Shown here in pieces: positions 33,691 through 41,276 of a stretch of 41,276 bases of DNA. The first letter of the stretch is position 1; each line of letters begins with the position of its first letter. A program made the translations under genes and the position numbers. Source of the stretch: Nitrospiraceae bacterium (GTDB lineage Bacteria; Nitrospirota; Nitrospiria; Nitrospirales; UBA8639); assembly GCA_003523945.1 (NCBI GenBank), contig DOFS01000098.1, forward strand, positions 1 through 41,276. Reading direction: 5' to 3'. Below the pieces are notes generated by a model, which worked only from the letters and a program-made list of their open reading frames with translations, did not search any database and was not told the DNA's origin.

Positions 33691-34560
33691 ATGGTGACAA
33701 CAACAACGAAACATTTCGGATGGCGAATAACCATGTTGTTCGTCTCTTGTCTCTCTCTTTTTATGTGGTATTTACCCGCGGGTGCAGAGAGTTCAAAGAC
33801 CCCGGCCCAGTCCGGACACCCGCCCAGTGAGATAAATAGCGACAGCATCAAGCAGCATAATCAATATAACCTCCTTCCAGGCCATCGTATCATCACCGGA
33901 GTGGTGGAGGGTGTGGCAGCGGATCAGGCCAAAGTCAATTCCGGGGACACCGGAGACATTAGTCCAAGATATCTTTCCTTGGAACGGGCAAAGGATAAAG
34001 GATTCACACTGAAGGAAGGCGATAAGGTGACCATTGTCGTGAACGACAAGAATCACGTTGTTGATTATCATCTCGCAAACGGCGAAACCGAGAGTCACCA
34101 CAAAGTGCTCAAGGGCAGACTTGCGCAACCCCTGAAGGTCGGACAGGAGCATGCGGTGATTAAAACCGAAGACGGCCAAGAACAATCGTTTCCGGTCCGC
34201 CCGCTGGCCAGAAGTGAAGTCGCGGCTATCCCTCTTGATACAGACGGACTGTTTCTCCTCGATGAAACCAACAAGATTTCGAGTGCTACCTTGACCAAAG
34301 ATGTCAAGTCCGAAAACGATTGGGCCCGCTCTCCAGCCAAAAATGTTTACCGCCACATTGAAGGGGTGATCAAGGATAAGCCAAAGAAACATTCATTGAC
34401 CATTCAAACACAGGATAAGGAATCAATTACTCTATCCGTCTGGGATTATTTGCAGGAAGAGATGACAGAGCTCTCCGGTGGCACCCCGGTGACGGTGTTG
34501 GTAGATCAGGATAATAAAGTGGTCGACATTGCCCATCTGCCGCAGAACAAGGAAGAGTGA
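33691..34560 (+). CDS. Secreted hypothetical protein with repeated beta domains
   Basis: A 289-residue protein with a signal peptide (residues 10-32, WRITMLFVSCLSLFMWYLPA then GAES). The mature protein has three similar beta-rich stretches: ITGVVEGVAADQAKV..KEGDKVTIVVND, HKVLKGRLAQPLKVGQEHAV..FPVRPL, and IEGVIKDKPKKHSLTI..GTPVTVLVDQ. The repeated G-V-V..GD..T/VTVLV-D pattern resembles small OB/KOW-type barrels in other secreted proteins of this window. The ATG at 33691 has TTAAGGAGGAAAC just upstream, an excellent site. No catalytic motif or cysteine is evident. Function unknown, probably periplasmic. Confidence 0.8.
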   Translation: MVTTTTKHFGWRITMLFVSCLSLFMWYLPAGAESSKTPAQSGHPPSEINSDSIKQHNQYNLLPGHRIITGVVEGVAADQAKVNSGDTGDISPRYLSLERAKDKGFTLKEGDKVTIVVNDKNHVVDYHLANGETESHHKVLKGRLAQPLKVGQEHAVIKTEDGQEQSFPVRPLARSEVAAIPLDTDGLFLLDETNKISSATLTKDVKSENDWARSPAKNVYRHIEGVIKDKPKKHSLTIQTQDKESITLSVWDYLQEEMTELSGGTPVTVLVDQDNKVVDIAHLPQNKEE

Positions 34561-34665
34561 CCCGGATTGCTGCTTGTCCCGCACTTGAGGCAACATTGTC
34601 GGCTTTGGACCTATCGCAAAAGTTCCGAAAATTATGGGTGGGTCTTTCGCAAAACGAACCTTGCG

Positions 34666-36117
34666 CTATTTTAGGATTTCAACAGAGGTGGTGGGACCTT
34701 CAAACCAATTCAGATTCAATTCAAGGCGCACACCAACGACCAGGGCATTTCGCACTGCTGGGTCGGTCCCAGGGTTCATAATGTATTGCAGGTCAGGCTG
34801 TACCACAATTTCCTCACGGACATTGATGGTATAGCTCATTTCTACGGTAATTTCAGCGTTATCGACCGGGATTTCTGCCTTCTGTTGTGCTCGTTTAAAG
34901 TGGCTCCCGTTGAAGGCCGCTCCCACCCCTAACCCAATTTCGTCCGCATCGCGACCGGGAATAAGTCCCCGGTAGACCAGACCGGCGCCATAATATCGGG
35001 AAAGGCGATTCACGCGGGGATCAGACAACCCGGCACGAGCAAACAGCGTCAGACCCTGCTCCCGGTCCTCTGTTTCATGAAAGACAATCTGTTCAGCTAA
35101 TCCATAGATCCCCCCGGTGGCATCTCGCTTCAGAGGATTGCCGGAAGGATCGACCTCGCTGAGATCACTCAGATCGGTCGTATACCCCCAGAGTCCTATG
35201 GCGTACTTTCCTTCATATTCCATCGGTGCAGCCCGCCCCACACGTTGAAAGACAAGACGAAGCGGGCGTTTCCTAATGATTTTCCGTGCATCTCTCCTTC
35301 GTTGGTCTCGCAAGTTATAAAACGCCAATTCCGTATTGATAAACACGCCGTCCTGTTTACGCAAAATGAGTTGAGTGCCGCCAGGGTCCTCGGGATTGCC
35401 GGGGACTCCATCCGCAACAACAGTACGTATCACCAATTCGTCGCTCAAGATGGCCTGGCCCCGAACGGCTAGCGTCGTCGTCGGAAATGTAGACGGACCA
35501 TTCACTCCGCTTGTCGCGAATTCCGGTCCTGTTCCGAATGAACTGTTTAGAAAAAGCTCCGAAGACGACCGGATGACATCAAACTCAGACGTCACATCAT
35601 ATAGGCCCGCAAGTAACGAAAACCGCTCTTGCAGAAAATTCTGTTGATACCAGAATTCGTACAGTTTCCATGAGTTCGGCGCAGCGATGCTACTTACCGC
35701 CTGAAGATCACCCACATTCTGACTCGGATCATCCCCGTACACACCCAGTCCGTAAACGAAAAGAGTGGCGTCCGGCCAATCCAACAATTGTGCACCATCC
35801 AACGTGAGCAATAAATCCAGATCTCCCGCAATCGCCGCCTGTCGGCGAACCCCGCCTGAAACCGGAGACAAGATATCAATTGTATTGATTGTCTGGAAGA
35901 TCACGCCATGATCATTCATGGTGGCTTGAAAGGATTCCCAACGATCAAGAATGGTCGTTTCATTCGATCCGGAAGAGTCTTCGGATCGAGCGAATGAAGG
36001 ACTCATTGAAATAGAAACGAGCAGACACCCAATGACACAATTTGCTAATCGCCATCGTCTCTCCACGTCATAGCAGTGGGGAGGGACGGTATATCGGAAT
36101 AATATTCCACTACTCAC
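34666..36117 (-). CDS. Carbohydrate-selective porin, OprB-like
   Basis: A 483-residue protein whose pattern fits OprB-type outer-membrane porins. It has a hydrophobic signal (residues 22-42, RWRLANCVIGCLLVSISM, then SPSFARSED), and strands such as LLLTLDGAQLLDWPDATLFV, YGDDPSQNVGDLQAVSSIAA and KLYEFWYQQNF. Further on is an LAGLYDVTSEFDVIRSSSELF region, and the C-terminal strands are EEIVVQPDLQYIMNPGTDP and ALVVGVRLELNLNWF. It would let sugars or other small solutes cross the outer membrane. The start is GTG at 36117, and a second GTG at 36066 closer to the signal is possible. No sugar-use operon is adjacent. The region before it holds AT-rich palindromes (36431-36460). Confidence 0.8.
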   Translation of the reverse strand: MSSGILFRYTVPPHCYDVERRWRLANCVIGCLLVSISMSPSFARSEDSSGSNETTILDRWESFQATMNDHGVIFQTINTIDILSPVSGGVRRQAAIAGDLDLLLTLDGAQLLDWPDATLFVYGLGVYGDDPSQNVGDLQAVSSIAAPNSWKLYEFWYQQNFLQERFSLLAGLYDVTSEFDVIRSSSELFLNSSFGTGPEFATSGVNGPSTFPTTTLAVRGQAILSDELVIRTVVADGVPGNPEDPGGTQLILRKQDGVFINTELAFYNLRDQRRRDARKIIRKRPLRLVFQRVGRAAPMEYEGKYAIGLWGYTTDLSDLSEVDPSGNPLKRDATGGIYGLAEQIVFHETEDREQGLTLFARAGLSDPRVNRLSRYYGAGLVYRGLIPGRDADEIGLGVGAAFNGSHFKRAQQKAEIPVDNAEITVEMSYTINVREEIVVQPDLQYIMNPGTDPAVRNALVVGVRLELNLNWFEGPTTSVEILK

Positions 36118-36495
36118 ATCAACACACCATCTCTTCTAATGACGGAAATTCGAGTAAAAGGAGGTCTCGTCTAACAGAAGTTCAGATTGGGGTCGTGATG
36201 GACCAAGTGTTGGTCAAAGGTTAAAGAATATTGGGGAAAAAGCAGATGGACATATCATCAAATCCATCTGTGATTTTGTCACGGGACAGGGTCCTCCCGA
36301 GGTCATTAAGATGCCGGAAGGTGTACCACATATTCCGGCAGGTGCCCATTATCACATGGATATCAGCTGCAGGCAGATTTCAGAGTGAGAATGTCCCATC
36401 CAGGAGAAAGAGTTCTTTTTATATAATAAATGAAAATTTTCACGGTCGAAAAATTTTCAGCTTCCAGTGGGATCAGGAAAACTGGTGTACATTGG
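36118..36495. other. 378-base region upstream of the porin gene
   Basis: It should hold the porin promoter on the minus strand. TGCCGGAA (36312-36319) pairs with TTCCGGCA (36333-36340) as an 8-bp hairpin, and the AT-rich palindromes are listed separately. No coding frame here has a ribosome binding site plus recognisable sequence. Confidence 0.4.
36431..36460. promoter_or_regulatory. Two near-identical AT-rich palindromic boxes
   Basis: TGAAAATTTTCA (36431-36442) is a perfect palindrome. GAAAAATTTTCAG (36448-36460) is a near copy, the spacing being about 17 bases centre to centre. A TATAAT lies at 36422-36427. The pair looks like a tandem operator. The nearest genes are the porin (minus, starting 36117) and the BON lipoprotein (minus, ending 36496). 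Confidence 0.35.
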
Positions 36496-36858
36496 TCATT
36501 TCACATGAATAGCATTGATAACGGTAGCGACTCCCTTGACCCCCGCGGCGGCCTTTTCGGCTGCCTCCCGTTGGGACTCGGTTTCAACGAACCCTTCCAG
36601 AGTGACTACGCCCTGACGGACCTTGATATCAATGGGTGCGGCATTCAATCCGGGTTCTTGAACAAGTGCCACTTTAACCTGAGTCGCCAATTTCTCACTT
36701 TGTTCAGAAACACCAGCATCAGAACCAAGACGATTCCCGCATCCTGCTGTCGCGAGCGAAAAGACCAGAACCAGAAGACAGCATGTCAAACGCCGGCAAA
36801 TTGATACGTCATAGTTTCGCCAGCCGATAAAGCCTGGGAAGGATAAGAGGAGTTTCAT
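36496..36858 (-). CDS. BON-domain lipoprotein (OsmY-like)
   Basis: A 120-residue protein with a hydrophobic signal ending in LATAGC (lipidated Cys about residue 40), then one BON domain at about 55-120 (LATQVKVALVQEPGLNAAPI, VRQGVVTLEGFVETESQREA, GVKGVATVINAIHVK). BON domains bind phospholipid surfaces, and OsmY-type proteins protect the envelope in osmotic shock. The first 30 residues are longer than usual for a lipoprotein signal, with basic residues before the core. The ATG at 36858 has AAGG seven to nine bases upstream. A GTG at 36867 is also in frame but covers that site. It is divergent from the AsmA gene. Confidence 0.87.
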   Translation of the reverse strand: MKLLLSFPGFIGWRNYDVSICRRLTCCLLVLVFSLATAGCGNRLGSDAGVSEQSEKLATQVKVALVQEPGLNAAPIDIKVRQGVVTLEGFVETESQREAAEKAAAGVKGVATVINAIHVK

Positions 36859-36901
36859 GAATTGCACCTTGGAAAAATGTTTGTTTCAGGTCGCAGATAC
36901 T

Positions 36902-36928
36902 TTGATATTTGTCTGATAGCAGTATAAC
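36902..36928 (+). promoter_or_regulatory. Possible promoter before the AsmA gene
   Basis: TTGATA (36902-36907) and TATAAC (36923-36928) resemble -35 and -10 elements with a 15-base spacer, shorter than the usual 17. It lies about 100 bases before the AsmA start. Confidence 0.3.
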
Positions 36929-37032
36929 TCAATCAGGATTTTTGAAAACAATCAACCGGGGTCTTTTTTTCTAAATCTGCCTTTCATTCCCGACAACCCC
37001 TGAAGGAATGATTCCGTCCTTTAATTCGACCA

Positions 37033-40000
37033 ATGATGAAAAGAGAAACAACACAGTCTCATTGGATTCGGCGGATTCTCATTTCGATTGCTGCTCTGTT
37101 TACCGTGATAGCCGTCCTTGTGATAGTAGGGCTATCTGTCATGAATTCTGAATGGGGGCTTGAGTTCGTTGAATCCAAGCTCACTGAATCTGTTGGTCAA
37201 CAAGTGACGATCAATTCATTTAAGGTGGACCCTGGACGAATCATTCGCGTACAAATCGAAAAGGCCTCCGTCGCAAATCCCTCCTGGGCCTCAAACCCCT
37301 ACCTGGCATCGGTGGAGACCCTAGACATGGGTATTGACGCCATAGAGCTCCTCGGTGGCGACCTGGTTCTCGAGCACCTGCAAGCCACCGCACCGGTGGT
37401 ACACCTTGAACGGTCTGCGCAGGGCAAGGCCAATTGGGCCATGGAATCTGATGCACGTGATTCATCTCCCGATCATGTGACTGCCCAACCGGATAAAGAA
37501 GCATCCTCGCTCGATCTGCCACGCATTGAATCGCTGGCTATCACCGGTGGACAGCTGACCTATTTTGATCCTTCCAATGATATTTCGGTTGCCCTCTCGT
37601 TGAACTCCCGCAATTATGGAGATTTTACCCGACCAGGCCAGCTGATGGTTGATGGTGGCGGGCAACTTGTGGGGCAACCAGTGACATTCGGGGTTCTGGT
37701 AGGGCCAGCCCCAGGGCAAACTAGTTCAGAAGAGAATCCCTTCCAGGTGGCAGTCCAGTTTAACGGTATTCAGACCATGTTGCGCATTGAAGGAGAGGTT
37801 GATGCTCTCCTCTCGCCGGATACGGCCAATTTGAAATTCCGCTTAGAGGGTCAGAACCTCTCATTATGGAATCAGGTAGTTGAATTGGAGTTACCGGCCT
37901 TGCCCACCTACCGATTACACGGCCATCTCAAACTTGCAGACGACATATGGTCGATGGATCAAATACACACTCTTATCGGCGACAGCGATCTAACGGGTTC
38001 TCTCCAGGTTATTCCCGAGGCCAGTCCGCCCCGGTTTGAAGGAAATCTCTTTTCCAAGCGACTGGACCTGGCACAGCTGCAGGGCTATATGCCTGCACAG
38101 GAAGATTCCGAACCACTCGCGGTGAAAGCGGGTTCCCTTCTGAATCTCATTGCCAATGCTGCCTGGCAGATCGACCTCACGTACCGGGCCGACCTTATCG
38201 CCACCGACGCAGCGCCAATTCATCAGGTCACCACGACGATGAATCTCAAGGAGGGAAAATTTACCATTGCATCACTTTCCGGACTCATTGAGAAGACGAA
38301 CATGCAGGTCAAGGCCCTGCTTTCCGCAGAGGACCAGCTGGCGGAAGGCAAGTTGAACGTCAAAATTGAACCAACGACCATGTCCCAGGCTTCAAATGCG
38401 GTCGACGCTCCCCGCTCGGGAACCAATGAGCTTCCAGGCGTCCCCGGCAATCTCGAAGGGGATATCGTCGTGAAGGTCCAAACATCTAGTCGATCCGGTA
38501 CAACCATACCCTCATCCCGATTGGCTGACCGCGATAAACCAATCCATTTCGTAGAGCTGAGCACGCTGGCCATTGAGAATTTTGAAATCCGGTATACGGA
38601 CCCTTCTTCCAATACCCGCATCCTAGCTCGCTTGGATGAAAAACATCCCCCGGGGCCCATGGGGTTCAAAGCTGACGGCACCTATCGTAACCAACCGGTG
38701 GAGGTGTCCTTAACAATTCCTTCACTCGAGTCCCTTCTCGGCACCCCTAACCAGGATGAATCTCAGAGGCACCTCTCAGCAGACCTCAAACTGGCTGACA
38801 CCATAGCCTCGGTTTCTGGAACGGTTGGGCCCTCCTGGCCTCCCATGTGGATGGATCTTTCCTTTTCCGCGCGCAGTGACAAACCTGCCAAGATGGCCAA
38901 TCTATTCGGAATGGAACTTCCGACAGTAAGCAGGCTGACGCTTGATGGCTCCCTCTCGAAACGGAGCCAAATTTGGAATCTCCATAAATTTAACGGGGTT
39001 GTCGGGAAGAGTGATCTATCCGGACAGGCCACAGTCGACACCGCTGACGGATTGCGCTTACAGGCCACGCTTCATTCGGATACGTTGGATGTGGCTTCAC
39101 TGATGCCGCCGACCGGCAACGCCACACGGAAAGCTGAACCAGCCTCCTCGGGTCATAAGTCCACCCGGCAGGACCCAGTCCAACGTCGATCGGGAGAGAA
39201 ACTCATCCCCCCCTGGCTGAGCAACCTCAAAGGGAACATCGCTTTACATGTCGAACGATTGATATTGCCAGGTATCGCCCTCAATCAGGTATCAGCCCGG
39301 ACGACCATTGACGGGGGTCTGCTCGGCCTTTCGCCGCTTTCCATTGACTTAGGGGGAGGAACGATCAAGACAACGGCTGAATTAAACCTCGGCGAACCCT
39401 CATTGGCAGGGCATCTTCTCACCGACATTCAACAAGTGGATCTCGACGAAGCCCTGCAGTCCCTAGGGCGCGAGGCTCACGAGTTGGGCAAGGTGAACGG
39501 CCGTCTGGGATTCAGCCTTCCGCCTGCGGATCAAATCACTGAACATCCACTCACTACCGACGCCTTGCTTCAACGATTGCTCATCAACGAGGTGCGCCTT
39601 CGTTACGATGACCCTGCCTTGCAGGCCAAGACGGATTTACGCCTGACGGCGGATAGTGTCGCCTCAGGGATACAGGTTGCCGGGACAGTCGAATATCGCG
39701 AAAAACCGATAGAAGTGTCTGTGTCCACAGGTTCAATTCGCCAGGCCCTGCAAGACTATGGTTCGATGCCGGTGGGGGCGACTTTCACCATACAAGAAAC
39801 CACCATTAAACTTGACGGTAAGGTTGGGGATTTGGTCCCAATAGCGAAATTCAAGGGGGTGGTAGGGGTGGAGGGGCCTGATCCGGCTCGTCTCGGCGAC
39901 ACTTTAGGCGTTCCTCTTCCGCACCTTCCTCCTTATCAAATAAGGGCACAGATTCTTCGTGAGCAAGGCTCCGGAGGTCAGGAGAGCTTCACTTTCACGG

Positions 40001-41040
40001 ACCTGGACGGGACCATCGGCGACAGTGACATCGCCGGAACCCTGCGTGTGACCACAGGAGCCGAGCGACCCGAACTCTTTGCGCGCCTACACAGTAACCA
40101 GCTCGATCTTGATGACCTGGCCGGGCTCATCGGGGCACCGCCGGACCCGGAGGAGACGGCCTCACCCCGACAAGAGGCCCAGGCCGAACAATCCGATGAT
40201 CGAGAAACACTCTTACCTGATAAACCCATAGATTTCACCCAACTCCGTAAATTGGACGCAGATGTGGAATACCGCGCTCAAGACGTTAAAGCTCCCGATC
40301 TTCCCCTTAATGATTTTGTATTGAACATGACGCTTGAAAATGGGCATCTGGAGATGAATCGCCTGGATTTTGGGGTGGCCACGGGAACGGTGTCCATGCA
40401 ACTTGAGGTGAATGCGGGTGAATCACCTGTACAGGCAAAGCTTCATACCAGTCTGGACCACGTCAATCTCAGTCGGTTACTTGCCCGCTTTGAAGTTGCA
40501 GACGATTCGTTTGGCGACCTTGGAGGACGTGCCACGCTTTGGATGCGGGGAACATCGTTCGCCCAGTGGTTCGCATCCGCGGACGGGGGTCTTTATTTAA
40601 CAATGACCGGCGGAAAAATCGATGCACTGCTAGTGGAATTGGCCGGGTTGGACTTTATGGAATCAGCGGCGGTTTTCCTGAGCACGGATACGGGTGTGAA
40701 AATCGATTGCGCCTATACGGACCTTCAGGCTCGAAGTGGGATCATCACCATTCACCCCCTGCTACTGGATACCAAGGATACCAAGTTCAAAGGGCATGGA
40801 AAGATTGATCTACGGCAGGAGAAGATGGACCTGACAGTCGAGCCGTATCCAAAGGATTTTACCATCCTGAGTTCTCGTGGCCCCTTGCACGTCTCCGGAA
40901 CCTTTATGAACCCGAATTTCAGCGTAGAGCCAAGCTTTCCTTCCCCTGAATTCGGCACAGCCGATGATAGTGCCCAATGTACAGGGATGATTGATGCGCT
41001 AAGACAAGCACGTAAAACTGAGTCCAGTTCAAACAAGTAG
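37033..41040 (+). CDS. AsmA-family protein with three tandem modules
   Basis: A 1335-residue protein with one N-terminal inner-membrane helix (about residues 14-36) and a large periplasmic region. The N-terminal part (SEWGLEFVESKLTESVGQQV, then ITINSFKVDPGR) is the AsmA start. The body has three homologous modules of about 340 residues. Marker pairs are GDSDLTG near 316, GKSDLSG near 658 and GDSDIAG near 996, each followed by an LDL-L stretch, and each module also has a YxDP region before (YFDPSND, YTDPSSN, YDDPALQ). The C-terminal end (LYLTMTGGKIDALLVELAGL, LLLDTKDTKFKGHGKIDLRQ) is the AsmA C-terminal domain. AsmA-like proteins are thought to form lipid bridges between inner and outer membrane. 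The ATG at 37033 lacks a clear ribosome binding site. Its left neighbour, a BON lipoprotein, is divergent. Confidence 0.9.
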   Translation: MMKRETTQSHWIRRILISIAALFTVIAVLVIVGLSVMNSEWGLEFVESKLTESVGQQVTINSFKVDPGRIIRVQIEKASVANPSWASNPYLASVETLDMGIDAIELLGGDLVLEHLQATAPVVHLERSAQGKANWAMESDARDSSPDHVTAQPDKEASSLDLPRIESLAITGGQLTYFDPSNDISVALSLNSRNYGDFTRPGQLMVDGGGQLVGQPVTFGVLVGPAPGQTSSEENPFQVAVQFNGIQTMLRIEGEVDALLSPDTANLKFRLEGQNLSLWNQVVELELPALPTYRLHGHLKLADDIWSMDQIHTLIGDSDLTGSLQVIPEASPPRFEGNLFSKRLDLAQLQGYMPAQEDSEPLAVKAGSLLNLIANAAWQIDLTYRADLIATDAAPIHQVTTTMNLKEGKFTIASLSGLIEKTNMQVKALLSAEDQLAEGKLNVKIEPTTMSQASNAVDAPRSGTNELPGVPGNLEGDIVVKVQTSSRSGTTIPSSRLADRDKPIHFVELSTLAIENFEIRYTDPSSNTRILARLDEKHPPGPMGFKADGTYRNQPVEVSLTIPSLESLLGTPNQDESQRHLSADLKLADTIASVSGTVGPSWPPMWMDLSFSARSDKPAKMANLFGMELPTVSRLTLDGSLSKRSQIWNLHKFNGVVGKSDLSGQATVDTADGLRLQATLHSDTLDVASLMPPTGNATRKAEPASSGHKSTRQDPVQRRSGEKLIPPWLSNLKGNIALHVERLILPGIALNQVSARTTIDGGLLGLSPLSIDLGGGTIKTTAELNLGEPSLAGHLLTDIQQVDLDEALQSLGREAHELGKVNGRLGFSLPPADQITEHPLTTDALLQRLLINEVRLRYDDPALQAKTDLRLTADSVASGIQVAGTVEYREKPIEVSVSTGSIRQALQDYGSMPVGATFTIQETTIKLDGKVGDLVPIAKFKGVVGVEGPDPARLGDTLGVPLPHLPPYQIRAQILREQGSGGQESFTFTDLDGTIGDSDIAGTLRVTTGAERPELFARLHSNQLDLDDLAGLIGAPPDPEETASPRQEAQAEQSDDRETLLPDKPIDFTQLRKLDADVEYRAQDVKAPDLPLNDFVLNMTLENGHLEMNRLDFGVATGTVSMQLEVNAGESPVQAKLHTSLDHVNLSRLLARFEVADDSFGDLGGRATLWMRGTSFAQWFASADGGLYLTMTGGKIDALLVELAGLDFMESAAVFLSTDTGVKIDCAYTDLQARSGIITIHPLLLDTKDTKFKGHGKIDLRQEKMDLTVEPYPKDFTILSSRGPLHVSGTFMNPNFSVEPSFPSPEFGTADDSAQCTGMIDALRQARKTESSSNK

Positions 41041-41276
41041 AGAGCCCTTCGTTCCTTCCTTGAGACAGGCCTGGGAAAAATAGCCCTTTTAACACAAAGG
41101 TAAAACAGCAATCTGTAAAATACTCCCATTTTATGATTCTTGACGAAGGTGGAATATTTATTTCCCCTATACCCCCTATAAAGAGACGATATGTATATCC
41201 GCAATTGAGGGAGAGGGGATGAAGGGACAGGTGGATAAAAAGTTCCACCGACAAGTCTGGCGGTTATCCAAAGGGA

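Noticed and set aside
36231..36512. 93-residue plus-strand frame upstream of the porin
   Set aside because: Covers AT-rich regulatory-looking DNA and hairpins, no ribosome binding site or motif.

Overview
The window (41 kb, roughly 50% GC by eye) looks like a chromosomal segment of a Gram-negative, hopanoid-making bacterium. It has outer-membrane barrels, lipoproteins, an AsmA-family protein and a porin. The closest fit I can suggest is a Nitrospira-like member of Nitrospirota, with a moderate-GC lineage most likely. This rests on overall gene style (repeated PRC-barrel stress proteins, HpnR, AI-2E, MscS and MgtC genes, a HAD-HerA type fusion remnant) and on recalled family resemblance, not on a database search. 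I see no rRNA, tRNA, CRISPR array, intact transposase or phage gene.

Layout. 1-3.7 kb: an edge-truncated gene, a DUF1328 membrane peptide, a proline-rich protein, then a plus-strand run of AI-2E transporter, MscS channel and MgtC-family protein. 3.7-6.6 kb (minus): glucose-6-phosphate dehydrogenase with an altered active-site motif, a double PRC-barrel protein and a small secreted protein. 6.6-7.7 kb: gene-poor, holding a clearly broken response-regulator receiver gene. 7.7-10.7 kb: an M48 lipoprotein protease, a cupin and the hopanoid C-3 methylase HpnR. 10.8-13.4 kb: two divergent PRC-barrel genes, one a large secreted protein with a Ser/Gln-rich insertion and a tandem 44-residue repeat, then a small secreted protein. 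14.0-17.1 kb (minus): a four-gene sulfane-sulfur operon (DUF2892, persulfide-dioxygenase-like MBL-rhodanese, two YeeE/YedE half-transporters). 17.5-19.3 kb: a secreted acidic/proline protein, a decayed PRC-like paralogue and an intact secreted PRC-barrel protein.

19.5-23.5 kb (plus): Gfo/Idh/MocA oxidoreductase, a tiny protein translationally coupled to a sensory-rhodopsin-transducer (ASRT) family protein, a PoxB-like ThDP enzyme and a small membrane protein. 23.6-26.3 kb (minus): two overlapping DUF2238 membrane paralogues followed by an outer-membrane barrel-like protein. 26.5-28.0 kb: a four-cysteine small protein and two glyoxalase (VOC) genes in decay. 28.2-31.4 kb: divergent AhpC peroxiredoxin and large-subunit catalase. 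31.6-32.8 kb: a HAD domain and the remains of a C-terminal module that I think once formed a HAD-ATPase fusion. 33.2-34.6 kb: two secreted proteins. 34.7-41 kb: an OprB-like porin, a BON-domain lipoprotein and a 1335-residue AsmA-family protein built of three homologous modules.

Together the genes read as an envelope and stress-defence neighbourhood: peroxide removal (AhpC, KatE), NADPH supply (Zwf), osmotic protection (MscS, DUF1328, BON), membrane lipid tuning (HpnR, AsmA), sulfane-sulfur handling, and a set of secreted low-complexity and PRC-barrel proteins. Several decaying genes (receiver, VOC, HAD fusion, PRC copy) show that the segment is losing material. No wholly new system is evident. 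The most unusual items are the ASRT gene with no rhodopsin in view, the four-cysteine small protein, the Zwf active-site change and the secreted PRC proteins.
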